This document shows positions 7,677-15,773 of a DNA stretch of 23,792 nt, piece by piece. Below the pieces are notes generated by a model. That model did no database searches, was not told the origin of the DNA, and saw only the letters and a list, made by a program, of their open reading frames with translations. The DNA comes from AG25 sp035604455 (lineage in GTDB: Bacteria; Gemmatimonadota; Gemmatimonadetes; Gemmatimonadales; GWC2-71-9): the NCBI GenBank assembly GCA_035604455.1, contig DATNIM010000125.1:1-23792 (forward strand). The letters run 5' to 3'. The position numbers were made by a program, and so were the translations under genes. The stretch's first letter is position 1, and the number at the start of each line of letters is the position of its first letter.

Positions 7677-7844
7677 CTACTTCTGAGGCGCCTGGGCCGC
7701 GGCCGGAACGGGTGCCATGTGGTCGCACATCTGCATCCCCGGCATGCTCTCGGCGCACGGCGGGGCACTAGAGCCGTGTCCGCCACACGCTGCCAGCGCG
7801 AGCGTCGCGACGAGCCCCACTCCCAGCAGAGTCGTCCGCTTCAT
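7677..7844 (-). CDS. Small Met-rich lipoprotein
   Basis: A 55-residue protein starting at ATG 7844, chosen because a GGAGG ribosome site lies 6 nt upstream; an upstream in-frame ATG adds five residues but has no such site. It has two N-terminal basic residues (K2, R3), a hydrophobic segment (5-17) and the lipobox LAAC with C20 as the lipidated cysteine, followed by Gly-Gly. The mature part of about 35 residues contains SMPGMQMCDHM (33-43) with four Met, one Cys and one His, plus C30. Met/His/Cys clusters of this kind are common in periplasmic copper-binding proteins, so copper or silver binding is a reasonable guess, not a demonstrated function. The rest is a Pro/Ala/Gln tail. It lies inside the tRNA-flanked segment. 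Confidence 0.72.
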   Translation of the reverse strand: MKRTTLLGVGLVATLALAACGGHGSSAPPCAESMPGMQMCDHMAPVPAAAQAPQK

Positions 7845-8128
7845 TAGGACCTCCAACACATTGAGTAATTCCTACCAACACGTCCTAAATCGTACCACCA
7901 TTGAGGCGCCTGGTGCAAGTGCCCCCGGCGTTGGAAGAGAGGTTCCGCAGTATCCTCAGAATAGCTGGTGGCGCCGAGCAGTTATAGGTTGGTGACGGCA
8001 AATGGAAACGTGCGTTAGGGTTGGGTACAAGTCCCGGCGATCCCGTGAACGGAAGGCCGGAATGCCATGAATTGCCTCGTCGAGTGCGAGGGAGCACTTC
8101 CCGGGTTCGGTAGAATGCGGTTCGGGGT

Positions 8129-8156
8129 GTCGCGGGTTCAAATCCCGCCGTCCCGA
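8129..8156 (+). repeat. Partial tRNA-Pro copy (attR-like)
   Basis: These 28 bases are identical to 7137-7164, covering the variable-loop edge, T arm, acceptor strand and discriminator base. The similarity extends leftward to 8113 with three mismatches and then stops. It cannot fold as a tRNA because the 5' half is absent. Confidence 0.85.
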
Positions 8157-8193
8157 TTGAAGCTGAGGAGTTCTTTCCGGTCACATCCCCTTC

Positions 8194-11100
8194 ATGATCG
8201 GTTCCGTGTTCGGCCGCATTAGCATCCTGCCCGGCTTGTCCTTCGCTCTCGGAGTGGCCGCGGTCTCCGGCGGTCCCGGGCCCGTGCCGCCCGAGCTCCT
8301 GGCCGGACTCCGTTGGCGCAACGTCGGCCCTCTCCGCGGCGGCCGCATCGCCGCTGTCAGCGGCGTGATCGGCCAGGCCGGTGTCTTTTACGTGGGCCTG
8401 CCCGCTGGCGGAGTCTGGAAGACCACGAGCGCCGGCGAAACGTGGTTCCCCGTGTTCGACTCCATCACGGCCGTGTCATCGGTCGGATCGATCGCCGTCG
8501 CGCCCTCCGATCCCAACGTCATCTACCTCGGCACCGGCGACTTGATCACCGGCAACGCCATCAACGAGGGGAACGGCATCTACAAATCGACCGACGCAGG
8601 GCGCACGTGGCACCACCTCGGCCTCGACGACACGAAGCAAGTCCCCTCGATTCTCGTCGATCCGCGCGATCCGAACCTCGTCCTACTCGCCGCTCAGGGC
8701 AACGTTCATCAAAAGAGCGAAGCCCGGGGCGTCTTCCGGAGCACGGACGGCGGCAGGAGCTGGACGCGGACGCTGTTTGTGGACGACTCGACCGGGGCCC
8801 AAAAGATCACCTGGGCCGCAGACCACCCGGAGACGATGCTCGCCACGACCGTCGCGCACTACATCGCGCCACATCGCCCACCGACGAGGACGCGAGATCG
8901 CGGCACGGGGCCAACCGACACCAGGTTGTACAAGTCCACCGACGAAGGCCTCACGTGGCACGAACTCGCCGGCAGCGGGCTGCCGCGCTTGACCGGGCGC
9001 ACGTCGGTCGCGGTCGCGATGACGACCAACGCAGAGCGTATGTACCTCATCGGCGACTTTGGCTTATATCGCTCGGACGACGGCGGGGTCACGTGGCGAC
9101 AGATGGCCGCGGACGACAGCCGTATCGCCAACGGGCAGGGTGGCTACAACTGCGGGGTCTACGTGGACCCTCAGAACCCAGACATCGTCTACACGATCAA
9201 TACGTCCAGCTATAAGTCCATTGACGGGGGCCAGACCTTCACGGGGTTCAAGGGCGCACCCGGCGGCGACGATCCGCAGCAGATGTGGATCGACCCCACC
9301 AACGGACAGCGGATCCTGCTCGGGCTCGATCAGGGCGCGGTGGTCACGTTCGACGGCGGCGGGACGTGGAGCTCGTGGTACAACCAGTCCACGGAGCAGG
9401 TCTATCACATCGCCGCCGACAACTCGTTCCCATACTGGATCTACGCCTCGCAGCAGGATGCGGGCGCCGTGCGGGTGCGCGTCCGCGGCAACCTCGGGGC
9501 CGTGACGCCGCTCGACTGGACACCGGTTAACGGGTGGGAATGGGGTAGCGAGCTGCCCGACCCGCTCAACCCCAACATCGTTTACGCCACCGGCTCCGGG
9601 ATCGTGAAGATGAGCTTCCCGAGCGAGCAGTGGATCGATGTGAGCCCCGCTCTCGATCCCGCACTGAAGGCGCGGACCTCGTTGTCGCAGCCGCTCGCGT
9701 TTGCGCCGTGGAACCCGCGCGAGTTGTTGGCCGGGCTGCAGTACCTCGTGGCCACGACCGACGCCGGTGCCCACTGGACCAAGCTCAGTCCGGATCTGGG
9801 ATACGCCAAAGGCGTTACACCGCCGCCCGACAGCTTGCGCGGTCGGCCGGGGCAGCCCGTCGCCGGAGCGATCGAAGCGCTCTCGGCTTCGACCCTGGCG
9901 CGCGGGGAGATCTGGGTCGGAACGACCAACGGTCTCGTGGAACTGACGCGCGATGAGGGCAAGACCTGGACCTACGTCTCCATCCCGAACCTGCCCGACT
10001 CCACGCGCGCCGACATCTCGAGCATCGACGCGTCCCATTTCAACGCGGGCGAGGCCTACGTCGCGGTCGATCTGCACCGGGTGGGCAATTACGCCCCATT
10101 CCTCTACCGCACGCAGGACTTTGGCAAGACCTGGACGCTAATCGTCGCCGGTCTGCCCACGGACCAACCGAGCGGCAGCTTCGCCCGTGTGGTCCGCGGC
10201 GATACCGAGCGAGCCGGGCTCCTGTTCGCGGGGACGGAGAGCGGCGTGTACGTGTCGTTCGACGACGGCGACCACTGGCAGTCGCTGATGCTGAACCTGC
10301 CGAACACGTCGTATCGCGACCTCGTGATCAAGGGAAACGACTTGATCGTTGGGACGTACGGGCGCGGCATCTATGTGCTCGACGACTTTTCCCCCTTGCG
10401 TCAAATCACCGCTGGCACCGCCGCCGAACCCGTCCATTTCTTCGCGCCTGGGGGCGCTGTGCGCGTGCGGCGCAACGTCGGGGCTGATACGCCCTTCCCC
10501 CCGGAGGTGCCGCACACCCTGAACCCGCCCGACGGCGCGCTCATCTACTACTTCTTAGCGGCGAAACCGAGCAGCGACATCACGCTCGAGGTACTGGATT
10601 CGGCCGGTGCGGTCGTCCGCCGCCTATCGGGCGCTCCCATTGCGCCGGTGGCCGAAGCCGCGAGGCCGCCCGAGCCGAATTTCTGGCTCGCGACGCCCGA
10701 ACCTCTGCCCACGGCCGTGGGTACGAACCGCGTGAACTGGGACGTGCGCTACGACGATCCCCCAGCGCTCACTCACACCTTTGAGATCAACGCGAACCCA
10801 GGTCTTACGCCACCCTCTCCGGTCGGGCCGCTCGCCCTGCCGGGTACCTATACGCTGCGGCTCACGATCGACGGCAAGCGGTACACGCAGTCGCTTCGGG
10901 TCCGCAACGACCCACGATCGCCCGCGACCCTGGCCGACCTGCGGGCGCAACACGTGCTGCAGATGGCGGTCTACCGTGGTCTTCAAGCGTCCTGGGACCG
11001 ATATCACCAAGTAGCAGCGTTGCGCGCCGCCGTTGCGGCCGATACGGCAGCAGGGGACGTGGCGCAGGCCGCAAAGGGATTCGACTCGACACTCGCGGCC

Positions 11101-11433
11101 GTGGCGGGGGATCCGGATGACGGGGCGGGGTCAGACGGAACTGGCCGCCGGCGGGCGCCCACGTTCGCGAGCGTTAACGCCGGTTTCGTCGGTCAGTTGA
11201 ACGGCGTTGAGAACGGAGACCTCGCGGCGACCGAGGCGATGTGGCGTGGCTACTCCGCCGGCTGCACCGACCTCATGGTCGCGGATAGCGCGTGGGCGAA
11301 GGCGAAGACGGCGGGGTTAGTGGCATTCAACGCGATCCTGGCCGGACACGGCGTCCCCAGCGTTCCCGCGGTGCCTCCCGCAGCTCCCCTGACGTGTCCG
11401 AAGCAACCCAGCCGCGTGGCGCGGTCGCACTGA
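8194..11433 (+). CDS. Large exported BNR/Asp-box (sortilin-like) propeller protein
   Basis: A 1079-residue protein with a weak N-terminal signal segment (about residues 8-26). Residues 40-730 contain about ten Asp-boxes (S-x-D-x-G-x-T-W), for example KSTDAGRTW (131-139), RSTDGGRSW (182-190), KSTDEGLTW (247-255) and RSDDGGVTW (293-301). These form sialidase/VPS10-type beta-propellers. The C-terminal third carries an Ig-like segment (LPGTYTLRLTIDGK) and a helical tail. Relatives are annotated as glycosyl hydrolases or sortilin-like proteins, but I see no complete sialidase catalytic set (Arg triad, Asp, Tyr/Glu), so a binding or assembly role is as likely. The ATG has no close ribosome site (GAGGAG is about 25 nt upstream), so the start may be slightly off. 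A diverged paralogue ends at 21647. Confidence 0.85.
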   Translation: MIGSVFGRISILPGLSFALGVAAVSGGPGPVPPELLAGLRWRNVGPLRGGRIAAVSGVIGQAGVFYVGLPAGGVWKTTSAGETWFPVFDSITAVSSVGSIAVAPSDPNVIYLGTGDLITGNAINEGNGIYKSTDAGRTWHHLGLDDTKQVPSILVDPRDPNLVLLAAQGNVHQKSEARGVFRSTDGGRSWTRTLFVDDSTGAQKITWAADHPETMLATTVAHYIAPHRPPTRTRDRGTGPTDTRLYKSTDEGLTWHELAGSGLPRLTGRTSVAVAMTTNAERMYLIGDFGLYRSDDGGVTWRQMAADDSRIANGQGGYNCGVYVDPQNPDIVYTINTSSYKSIDGGQTFTGFKGAPGGDDPQQMWIDPTNGQRILLGLDQGAVVTFDGGGTWSSWYNQSTEQVYHIAADNSFPYWIYASQQDAGAVRVRVRGNLGAVTPLDWTPVNGWEWGSELPDPLNPNIVYATGSGIVKMSFPSEQWIDVSPALDPALKARTSLSQPLAFAPWNPRELLAGLQYLVATTDAGAHWTKLSPDLGYAKGVTPPPDSLRGRPGQPVAGAIEALSASTLARGEIWVGTTNGLVELTRDEGKTWTYVSIPNLPDSTRADISSIDASHFNAGEAYVAVDLHRVGNYAPFLYRTQDFGKTWTLIVAGLPTDQPSGSFARVVRGDTERAGLLFAGTESGVYVSFDDGDHWQSLMLNLPNTSYRDLVIKGNDLIVGTYGRGIYVLDDFSPLRQITAGTAAEPVHFFAPGGAVRVRRNVGADTPFPPEVPHTLNPPDGALIYYFLAAKPSSDITLEVLDSAGAVVRRLSGAPIAPVAEAARPPEPNFWLATPEPLPTAVGTNRVNWDVRYDDPPALTHTFEINANPGLTPPSPVGPLALPGTYTLRLTIDGKRYTQSLRVRNDPRSPATLADLRAQHVLQMAVYRGLQASWDRYHQVAALRAAVAADTAAGDVAQAAKGFDSTLAAVAGDPDDGAGSDGTGRRRAPTFASVNAGFVGQLNGVENGDLAATEAMWRGYSAGCTDLMVADSAWAKAKTAGLVAFNAILAGHGVPSVPAVPPAAPLTCPKQPSRVARSH

Positions 11434-11435
11434 CG

Positions 11436-11451
11436 GTGGCCGGCTAGCCAC
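11436..11451. terminator. Two-way hairpin between convergent genes
   Basis: GTGGC and GCCAC arms enclose CGGCTA, lying in the 20 bp between the stop codons at 11433 and 11454. There is no T-run. The location suits a shared terminator. Confidence 0.35.
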
Positions 11452-11453
11452 TC

Positions 11454-11750
11454 TCAGTCTGGCCGCTTGGGTCCGGGCGCGTTCAGGCGCTTGCCCTCCC
11501 CGAGCCGCCCGAGTGTGCGCTCGACGAAGTCGAGGCGCTCCTCAACCTCCTCCATTCGCCCGACGCGTTGTTCCAGGGTCGCAAGCCGGGCATCCAGGTC
11601 CTTGAGCCCTTCCCGGGTCCGACTGTCGGGAAGCGCCGTCTTCGCGGAAACCCGTTTGGCGTAGGTCACCGCCATCGCGATCGTCCAGATGCTGACGACC
11701 ACGGCACCGGTGAAGGACACCAGCAGGACGAGGAACGCGCCGGTGCTCAT
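11454..11750 (-). CDS. Small membrane-anchored coiled-coil protein
   Basis: A 98-residue protein with one transmembrane helix at residues 5-30. A charged heptad-like region follows (about 46-84; LKDLDARLATLEQRVGRMEEVEERLDFVERTLGRL without the breaks that would interrupt a coiled coil). The layout recalls phage-shock-protein-B-like or other small membrane scaffolds, though no family signature is certain. The N-terminus is probably outside and the coiled coil in the cytoplasm, given the basic residues after the helix (K32, R33, K37). The ribosome site is poor. Its stop is 20 bp from that of the convergent BNR gene. Confidence 0.68.
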   Translation of the reverse strand: MSTGAFLVLLVSFTGAVVVSIWTIAMAVTYAKRVSAKTALPDSRTREGLKDLDARLATLEQRVGRMEEVEERLDFVERTLGRLGEGKRLNAPGPKRPD

Positions 11751-11815
11751 TAGGTGCAGGCACCCCGGTGAATCATTCGGCCTCCTCTACTGCTCACCTT
11801 CCCCGTGCGACGAGG

Positions 11816-12301
11816 CTACTTCTTCGCCAACGCCTGCCGCACCAACTCGATGAGCTGGTCCCGTGTGAAATAGGGCACTGCCTGCTGGGTCTTCAGGTCC
11901 ACCTTCTGGAACGAGCTCACCACCACGAGCAGCGCGCCTTTCCGCGCGGCGACGATCGTTTTGACGGCGTTAGCCTCGTCCCCGAGGCCCGGCACCGGGC
12001 GGTTTGGAATCGGGCCCACGTATCGAACGAAGTCCCGATGGCCCGCGACTTGGTTGATATCGGCCATCAGTATGAGTTGTGGCTTCGCGGCAGACGGATC
12101 CGCGACGTAGTTGCAGTCTCCGCCCGCGCCGATCGCTACCTGGCGCGGGATCAATGCCGTCTTTGGCTCACCCGCCAGCCTTCCCACGAGCGCCGCCGGC
12201 AGCAGGCGTTTGCAGACCGGGTTGAGCGGTCGCCCCTGCGCCTTGAGCGCTGAGAAGGACACCAGCCCCAGTGTCACGACCAGCAGGGACCGCACGTGCA
12301 T
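11816..12301 (-). CDS. Exported protein of unknown function with two cysteines
   Basis: A 161-residue protein with a clear signal peptide (residues 1-22, ending LKAQ). A strong GGAGGGAG site lies a few bases before the ATG. The mature domain has only two cysteines, C30 and C63 (in GGDCNY), likely a disulfide. It also contains a VPGLGDEANAV segment followed by a hydrophobic strand (ALLVVVSSF) and a C-terminal helix. The Cys / C-x-Y / GLGD-E-A order is reminiscent of small periplasmic or lipoprotein domains of the DUF3558 kind, a weak resemblance only. Expression is divergent from the gene at 12656. Confidence 0.75.
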   Translation of the reverse strand: MHVRSLLVVTLGLVSFSALKAQGRPLNPVCKRLLPAALVGRLAGEPKTALIPRQVAIGAGGDCNYVADPSAAKPQLILMADINQVAGHRDFVRYVGPIPNRPVPGLGDEANAVKTIVAARKGALLVVVSSFQKVDLKTQQAVPYFTRDQLIELVRQALAKK

Positions 12302-12655
12302 GATCTCCCTCCGTTGAGGTGTTGTTTAGGAACAGGGCAAATCTACAGGGCACCGAGCACGCCGTCGGCGGTGCCTGGAGTCGGCCCAATCTACAGGTCG
12401 GAAGAGCCATGCCTGCCCAGGGGAACACCGGCTCCGTTGACGAGAGGGAGCTTATGCTCGGGCGGCGTGCGTCACCGGTGTAGAATCCCAAGGCGGGGTG
12501 GAGGGTGGATTGGCACTGGTAGCGGGCGATTCGAGTTGAGACGCGCGCACCCAACCCCCTGTGCTTGAGCATCAGTGGGACTAGACGTCCGCTCTTGGCT
12601 TTCAGTCTAAAGGGCGTGTCGCTCGCGTATCGAACCGTCCGGCCAGCCGAGGAGA
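12302..12655. promoter_or_regulatory. Divergent intergenic region with paired direct repeat and hairpin
   Basis: No gene is seen between the divergent starts. AATCTACAGG occurs twice (12340-12349 and 12388-12397). Starting at the end of the first copy is an inverted repeat, GGCACCG (12349-12355) with CGGTGCC (12369-12375). The 48-bp centre-to-centre spacing, between four and five helical turns, and the position suggest a regulator-binding region. The identity of any regulator is unknown. Confidence 0.35.
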
Positions 12656-13411
12656 ATGTCAGTGGATCCGTCTTGCATCGCTTGGGAACTCGGTCGCTCG
12701 CCAGGGTCTGAGAGGCGGGGTCGCGCGCGCGCCCAGCCGGTTGTCCTGCCCGGGACGCTCATGATGATCGGCATTCTCGTCGCCCCTTTGTTATGGGCCC
12801 AGACCCCGAGCACCGCTGGCCAAGCGCCGCCTCCGAGCGCCCCGGCCGCGTCCATCGTAGGGCGGTGGACGCTGAACGTCGGGCAAAGCGACCGAGGCGC
12901 CGACATGATTCAGCCGAGCGACACCGCTGGGGCCAAACCGCGTCAGAACAGTCCCTTGGGCGGTGGGGGCTTTGGAAATGGGGGATTCGGCGGGTTTGGG
13001 CATCATGGTGAGCGCCCCGGTCGCGCGGCAAACTCCCTTCCCCTGACGGACCAGGAGCGGGTGCGAATGCGCCAGACTCTACAACTGGCGTTGGACGCGC
13101 CGTCGATGCTGACGATCACGCAGAGCGACTCCACCGTCGAGCTCACGGGCGACACCGCGGCTGCCCTTGTCGTCCGGACCGACGGCATACGGCAGGTCAT
13201 GCACGTCCGGGGCGCGGCCGACGTCGAGCTCCGTGGTTCGTGGCAGGGGCACGACTTCTCGGTCCAACGCAAGGTGGCGGGCGGCGGCACCGTGACCGAG
13301 GACTACTTCCATGCCCCGGACGGCGCCCAGCTGTACGTCGTCGTCGGCTTTGACGGTGCGGGTGGGCGGTCGGTGATGTTCCGGCGCATCTACGACCCGT
13401 CCCCGGAGTGA
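12656..13411 (+). CDS. Exported protein of unknown function with Gly/Phe-rich linker
   Basis: Up to 251 residues. The start is uncertain. A GAGGAG site lies only 1 nt before the ATG at 12656 but 7 nt before an in-frame GTG at 12662, and the signal-like hydrophobic stretch begins only at M36-M37 (12761). The signal region ends near residue 49 (LLWAQ). A Pro/Ala-rich stretch follows, then the segment WTLNVGQSD (71-79), a low-complexity Gly/Phe/His linker (101-121), and a beta-rich domain (about 140-248) with alternating hydrophobic strands. No cysteine is present in the mature part. The strand pattern resembles a small lipocalin-like or beta-sandwich domain, but no family is recognised. Confidence 0.68.
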   Translation: MSVDPSCIAWELGRSPGSERRGRARAQPVVLPGTLMMIGILVAPLLWAQTPSTAGQAPPPSAPAASIVGRWTLNVGQSDRGADMIQPSDTAGAKPRQNSPLGGGGFGNGGFGGFGHHGERPGRAANSLPLTDQERVRMRQTLQLALDAPSMLTITQSDSTVELTGDTAAALVVRTDGIRQVMHVRGAADVELRGSWQGHDFSVQRKVAGGGTVTEDYFHAPDGAQLYVVVGFDGAGGRSVMFRRIYDPSPE

Positions 13412-13413
13412 CG

Positions 13414-13435
13414 GCGGATCGCTAGCTAGCTCCGC
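13414..13435. terminator. Two-way hairpin between convergent genes
   Basis: An outer GCGGA/TCCGC stem encloses a GCTAGCTAGC palindrome. It spans the junction of the stops at 13411 and 13426. No T-run is present. Confidence 0.4.
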
Positions 13436-13988
13436 GGGAGGGCTGACACCCACTGGGCGACCGTCAGGACGTCTGCCTGTCGCGGAAACACCTTCTCCGT
13501 CAGAACTCGATGCACTTCCTCATCCGCGTCGAAACACGCGTCCGCGAGCACTACCAGCTCATAATCCCGATCCGCGGCTTCGCGGAGCGTTGAGAGGACG
13601 ACGCCGCTCGTCGCGATCCCGCTCAAGACGAGTCGCGTCGCGCCGACGCTGCGCAGCAGGACGTCGAGGTCGCTCCCCGAAAACGCGCTGTAGCGCTTCT
13701 TGAGCACCACCGGCTCTCCCTGGCGGGGTCCGAGGGCCGGGTGGATCTGCGTCGCCGGACTCGCTTCGGTGAACGCCTCGCCCCGTTGCTTCACCATCGC
13801 GAATGCCCGGTTCCTGGGGCTCGCCTCGGGGTACCCGGACCGAAAGGCGACGCGGACGAAAATGACCGGAATCGCGGCCGAGCGGGCGGCGGCGAGTGCC
13901 TGAGCGCCGCCCCGACCGCGCGCTCGGTGCCTTGGTACCGCTCGACGACCCCTACCTGATAGTCCATGACGAGTAGTGCGGCGGTCAT
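13426..13988 (-). pseudogene. Isochorismatase-family hydrolase, frameshifted near its start
   Basis: The protein starts at ATG 13988 (MTAALLVMDYQVGVVERYQG, with the conserved Asp at residue 9). It leaves frame between about 13915 and 13905, in a GGGGCGGCG run, and continues in another frame as AQALAAARSAAIPVIFVRVAF to a normal end. One missing base would account for it. The rest is intact: the Lys block VLKKRYSAFSGSDLD and the motif GIATSGVVLSTLREAADRDY. Family enzymes use an Asp-Lys-Cys triad, but here the usual T-x-x-C position reads T-S-G-V, so the nucleophile is absent. The same change occurs, to my knowledge, in a recognisable subgroup of the family. Either an assembly/sequencing indel or a real, recent pseudogene explains the data. 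Confidence 0.78.
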
Positions 13989-14337
13989 TCTCGCTCCTCT
14001 CGGGAAACGGGCTCCGCATCGGTCAACCGAGGACTACGTCGCGTCGGAACTCGTCGTTGGCGCACCCGGCGCGCCAAAGCCCTGGTCCTCCTGTCCGACG
14101 TGCACGCCCAGCCCCTGGTCGCGCTCGGGCGGGCCGGGCTGTCAGGAACTCGGGGAGGAGAACAGCTCGGGCAACATCGACGACGCCCTGAACCGCGGGC
14201 GGAGTCACCTCGGGCTGGCACCGGTCCCGCGTCCCGACTTCGCGACGCCCCCGTCACCCGCGCGACCCCCGCGCACGGGACGCCACGGCCGGATGAGGTG
14301 GGGAGTTGAACGCCGGCGCCTACTACCACAGGATCTT
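13989..14337. other. Intergenic region without a recognisable gene
   Basis: Open frames exist on both strands, but all have arginine/proline-rich compositions typical of noncoding GC-rich DNA and lack ribosome sites. No repeat, RNA gene or homologous fragment is recognised. It lies upstream of the isochorismatase-family gene, so it should contain its promoter. Confidence 0.5.
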
Positions 14338-14369
14338 GGGCCTAGGCGCGCCATGCGCCGCCGAGGCCC
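14338..14369 (-). terminator. Long hairpin after the exported protein gene
   Basis: GGGCCT (14338-14343) pairs with AGGCCC (14364-14369), and inside it GGCGC (14345-14349) pairs with GCGCC (14355-14359) around a 5-nt loop. It begins 6 nt after the stop codon at 14376. There is no T-run, so it may need Rho or act mainly as an mRNA end stabiliser. Confidence 0.5.
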
Positions 14370-14375
14370 GCGGCG

Positions 14376-15107
14376 TCAGGGTTGGAGGAGCTTGGCCAGC
14401 CCGTCGTAGTCGACGCTATCGAGGAGCCGCTGCGCGAGGGGCAGGGTCTGCGCCGAACTCTCGACGGAGACGAGAATGCCCTTCACCGCTCGGAGCACCG
14501 GCTTGGGGTTCTTGTTGTCCGGCGCGAGGTTCGTGAAGCCGTTCGGGCCGACGAACACAAAGAGGTAGGCCCCGTCCGGGGAGCGGGCGGCCTTGAACGC
14601 CGGCCGGCCCTTGACCATGCCGTTCGGATCCCGCCTCCAGTCCCACGGACTGTCGTTGAGCTTGATCGTGAGCTCGCCGACGGGCTTGAATTGCCGCTTG
14701 ACGCTGTCGAGCGCCAACGCGCTCATCTGCGCGCGCTGCATCATCGTGGCATCGAACTCCCCCTTCATCATCTTGCTCTGCACGTCGCGAATCTGCTGCA
14801 CGAGCGGGGCGGCCTTCCGCACGAGCGCCGAATCGGCCACGTAGTAGACGCGCCGCACGCTCGCGTTCGCATACAGCATGCAGGTCCCGGCTTCACCGCC
14901 CACGCACGGCCCTTCGCCGGAGACGGGCTGGTCGAGCTGAAAAAGCGCGCTGTCGCCGGGCAGTCGGTCGAGAACGCCGGACGGCGGCGCAGGGAGAAAC
15001 GGGGGCAGCTCGATGGCTGCATCCCAGCCTTGTGCGTGTAGACCAACCGCGATCAGGAAAGCCGGGAGAGCAAGAGCGGCGACGCGGAGGGATCTCGGGG
15101 TTGTCAT
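14376..15107 (-). CDS. Exported protein of unknown function
   Basis: A 243-residue protein with a good signal peptide (residues 1-26, ending LHAQ). A GGAG site lies 8 nt before the ATG. The mature part has two cysteines (C68 and C76, in GPCVGGEAGTC), probably one disulfide. It then has an amphipathic helical stretch (about 95-135), a mixed region with SPWDWRRDPNG, and a strand-helix C-terminus. A hydrophobic YLFVFVGP segment near 185 looks like a core beta strand. I do not recognise the family. It lies alone, with a strong hairpin downstream and a separate hairpin upstream isolating it from the VOC gene. Confidence 0.77.
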   Translation of the reverse strand: MTTPRSLRVAALALPAFLIAVGLHAQGWDAAIELPPFLPAPPSGVLDRLPGDSALFQLDQPVSGEGPCVGGEAGTCMLYANASVRRVYYVADSALVRKAAPLVQQIRDVQSKMMKGEFDATMMQRAQMSALALDSVKRQFKPVGELTIKLNDSPWDWRRDPNGMVKGRPAFKAARSPDGAYLFVFVGPNGFTNLAPDNKNPKPVLRAVKGILVSVESSAQTLPLAQRLLDSVDYDGLAKLLQP

Positions 15108-15155
15108 CTCACGCGCTCCGTTAGCGGGGGTTCGGATGGAAACGGGTTGGGGAAA

Positions 15156-15172
15156 CTTCCCCTCCGGGGAAG
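15156..15172 (-). terminator. Terminator after the VOC-family gene
   Basis: CTTCCCC and GGGGAAG form a perfect 7-bp stem with a 3-nt loop, followed on the minus strand by TTT. It lies 72 nt beyond the stop at 15245 and before the next start at 15107. Confidence 0.6.
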
Positions 15173-15244
15173 GAGGGTGTCAAGAAGATTGGAGCGGCTT
15201 CCAACAATCGGCGGCGTGGACGCAGACCCATCCGGGACCCGCTG

Positions 15245-15703
15245 CTAGACCCCCTCGTACGCCCGTTTCAGGCCCTGGATGTCGATCTTCTGCATTTGGA
15301 GCATCGCGTCCATCACCCGCCGCGACCGCGCGGGGTCATGGTCCCGGAGCATCTCGCCCAACGCCGCGGGAATGATCTGCCAGGAAACGCCGAACTTGTC
15401 CCTGAGCCACCCGCACTGATCCTTTTCACCGCCGGCCGAGAGCTTGTCCCAAAGCTCGTCCACCTCCTCCTGCGTCTCGCAGTCGACGAAGAGCGAGATG
15501 GCCGGTGAGAAGGTGAACTGGGGACCACCGTTCAGAGCCATGAACTGCTGCTCCTCGAGCTCGAAGGTCGCCGTCACCACGCCGCCACCGGCGCCGTAAC
15601 GATGGATCTTGCCGACTTTCGAATTCGGAAAGATCGACGTGTAGAACGTCATCGCTTCCTCGAGCTGCCCATTGAACCAAAGGAACGGCGTGATCTTTTG
15701 CAT
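15245..15703 (-). CDS. VOC-superfamily protein, PhnB / 3-demethylubiquinone-9 3-methyltransferase-like
   Basis: A 152-residue cytoplasmic protein from ATG 15703, chosen for a CCGGAG site upstream and because the family begins at MQKITPFLWF. The match to the PF06983 type is strong along the whole length: EEAMTFYTSIF, a TATFELEEQQFMALNGGPQF block, PAISLFVDCETQEEVDELWDKLS, and CGWLRDKFGVSWQIIP near the C-terminus. Members have a paired beta-alpha-beta-beta-beta fold related to glyoxalase and bleomycin-resistance proteins. The database name implying ubiquinone methylation is not supported for this type; the true reaction is unknown. A longer open frame extends upstream but is not family-like. Confidence 0.9.
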   Translation of the reverse strand: MQKITPFLWFNGQLEEAMTFYTSIFPNSKVGKIHRYGAGGGVVTATFELEEQQFMALNGGPQFTFSPAISLFVDCETQEEVDELWDKLSAGGEKDQCGWLRDKFGVSWQIIPAALGEMLRDHDPARSRRVMDAMLQMQKIDIQGLKRAYEGV

Positions 15704-15773
15704 GAGGTACTCCGGTGAGCGATTTTCGGGGCGTGCCAGGCGGTCCGCGCGGGCTCGGGGACTCGGAGCGAGC

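Larger units (their letters stand above)
7137..8156. mobile_element. Remnant of a tRNA-Pro-integrated element (att-bounded segment)
   Basis: The 3' end of tRNA-Pro (7137-7164) is repeated without mismatch at 8129-8156; extending the match to 44 nt (8113-8156) adds only three differences. No 5' tRNA half precedes the second copy, so it is not a second tRNA gene. A direct repeat of a tRNA 3' end (T loop plus acceptor stem) is what tyrosine integrases leave on insertion. About 1 kb lies between, too small for an integrase gene, and none is seen, so this would be a deleted remnant. The only gene supported inside is a 55-aa lipoprotein on the minus strand. Bases 7165-7640 show only broken frames. 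Confidence 0.55.

Noticed and set aside
7885..8184. Minus-strand open frame of 99 codons with GTAGFEPATP near its start
   Set aside because: This peptide pattern is the well-known product of translating the antisense of a tRNA 3' end; here it comes from the tRNA-Pro fragment at 8129-8156.
13905..13915. Programmed frameshift in the isochorismatase-like gene
   Set aside because: There is no slippery heptamer, stimulatory structure or stop codon arrangement of known type; an indel is simpler.
14306..14375. Short plus-strand peptide AYYHRILGLG resembling the start of a J-domain
   Set aside because: The likeness ends after about ten residues, and the DNA is explained by the terminator-like hairpin at 14338-14369.
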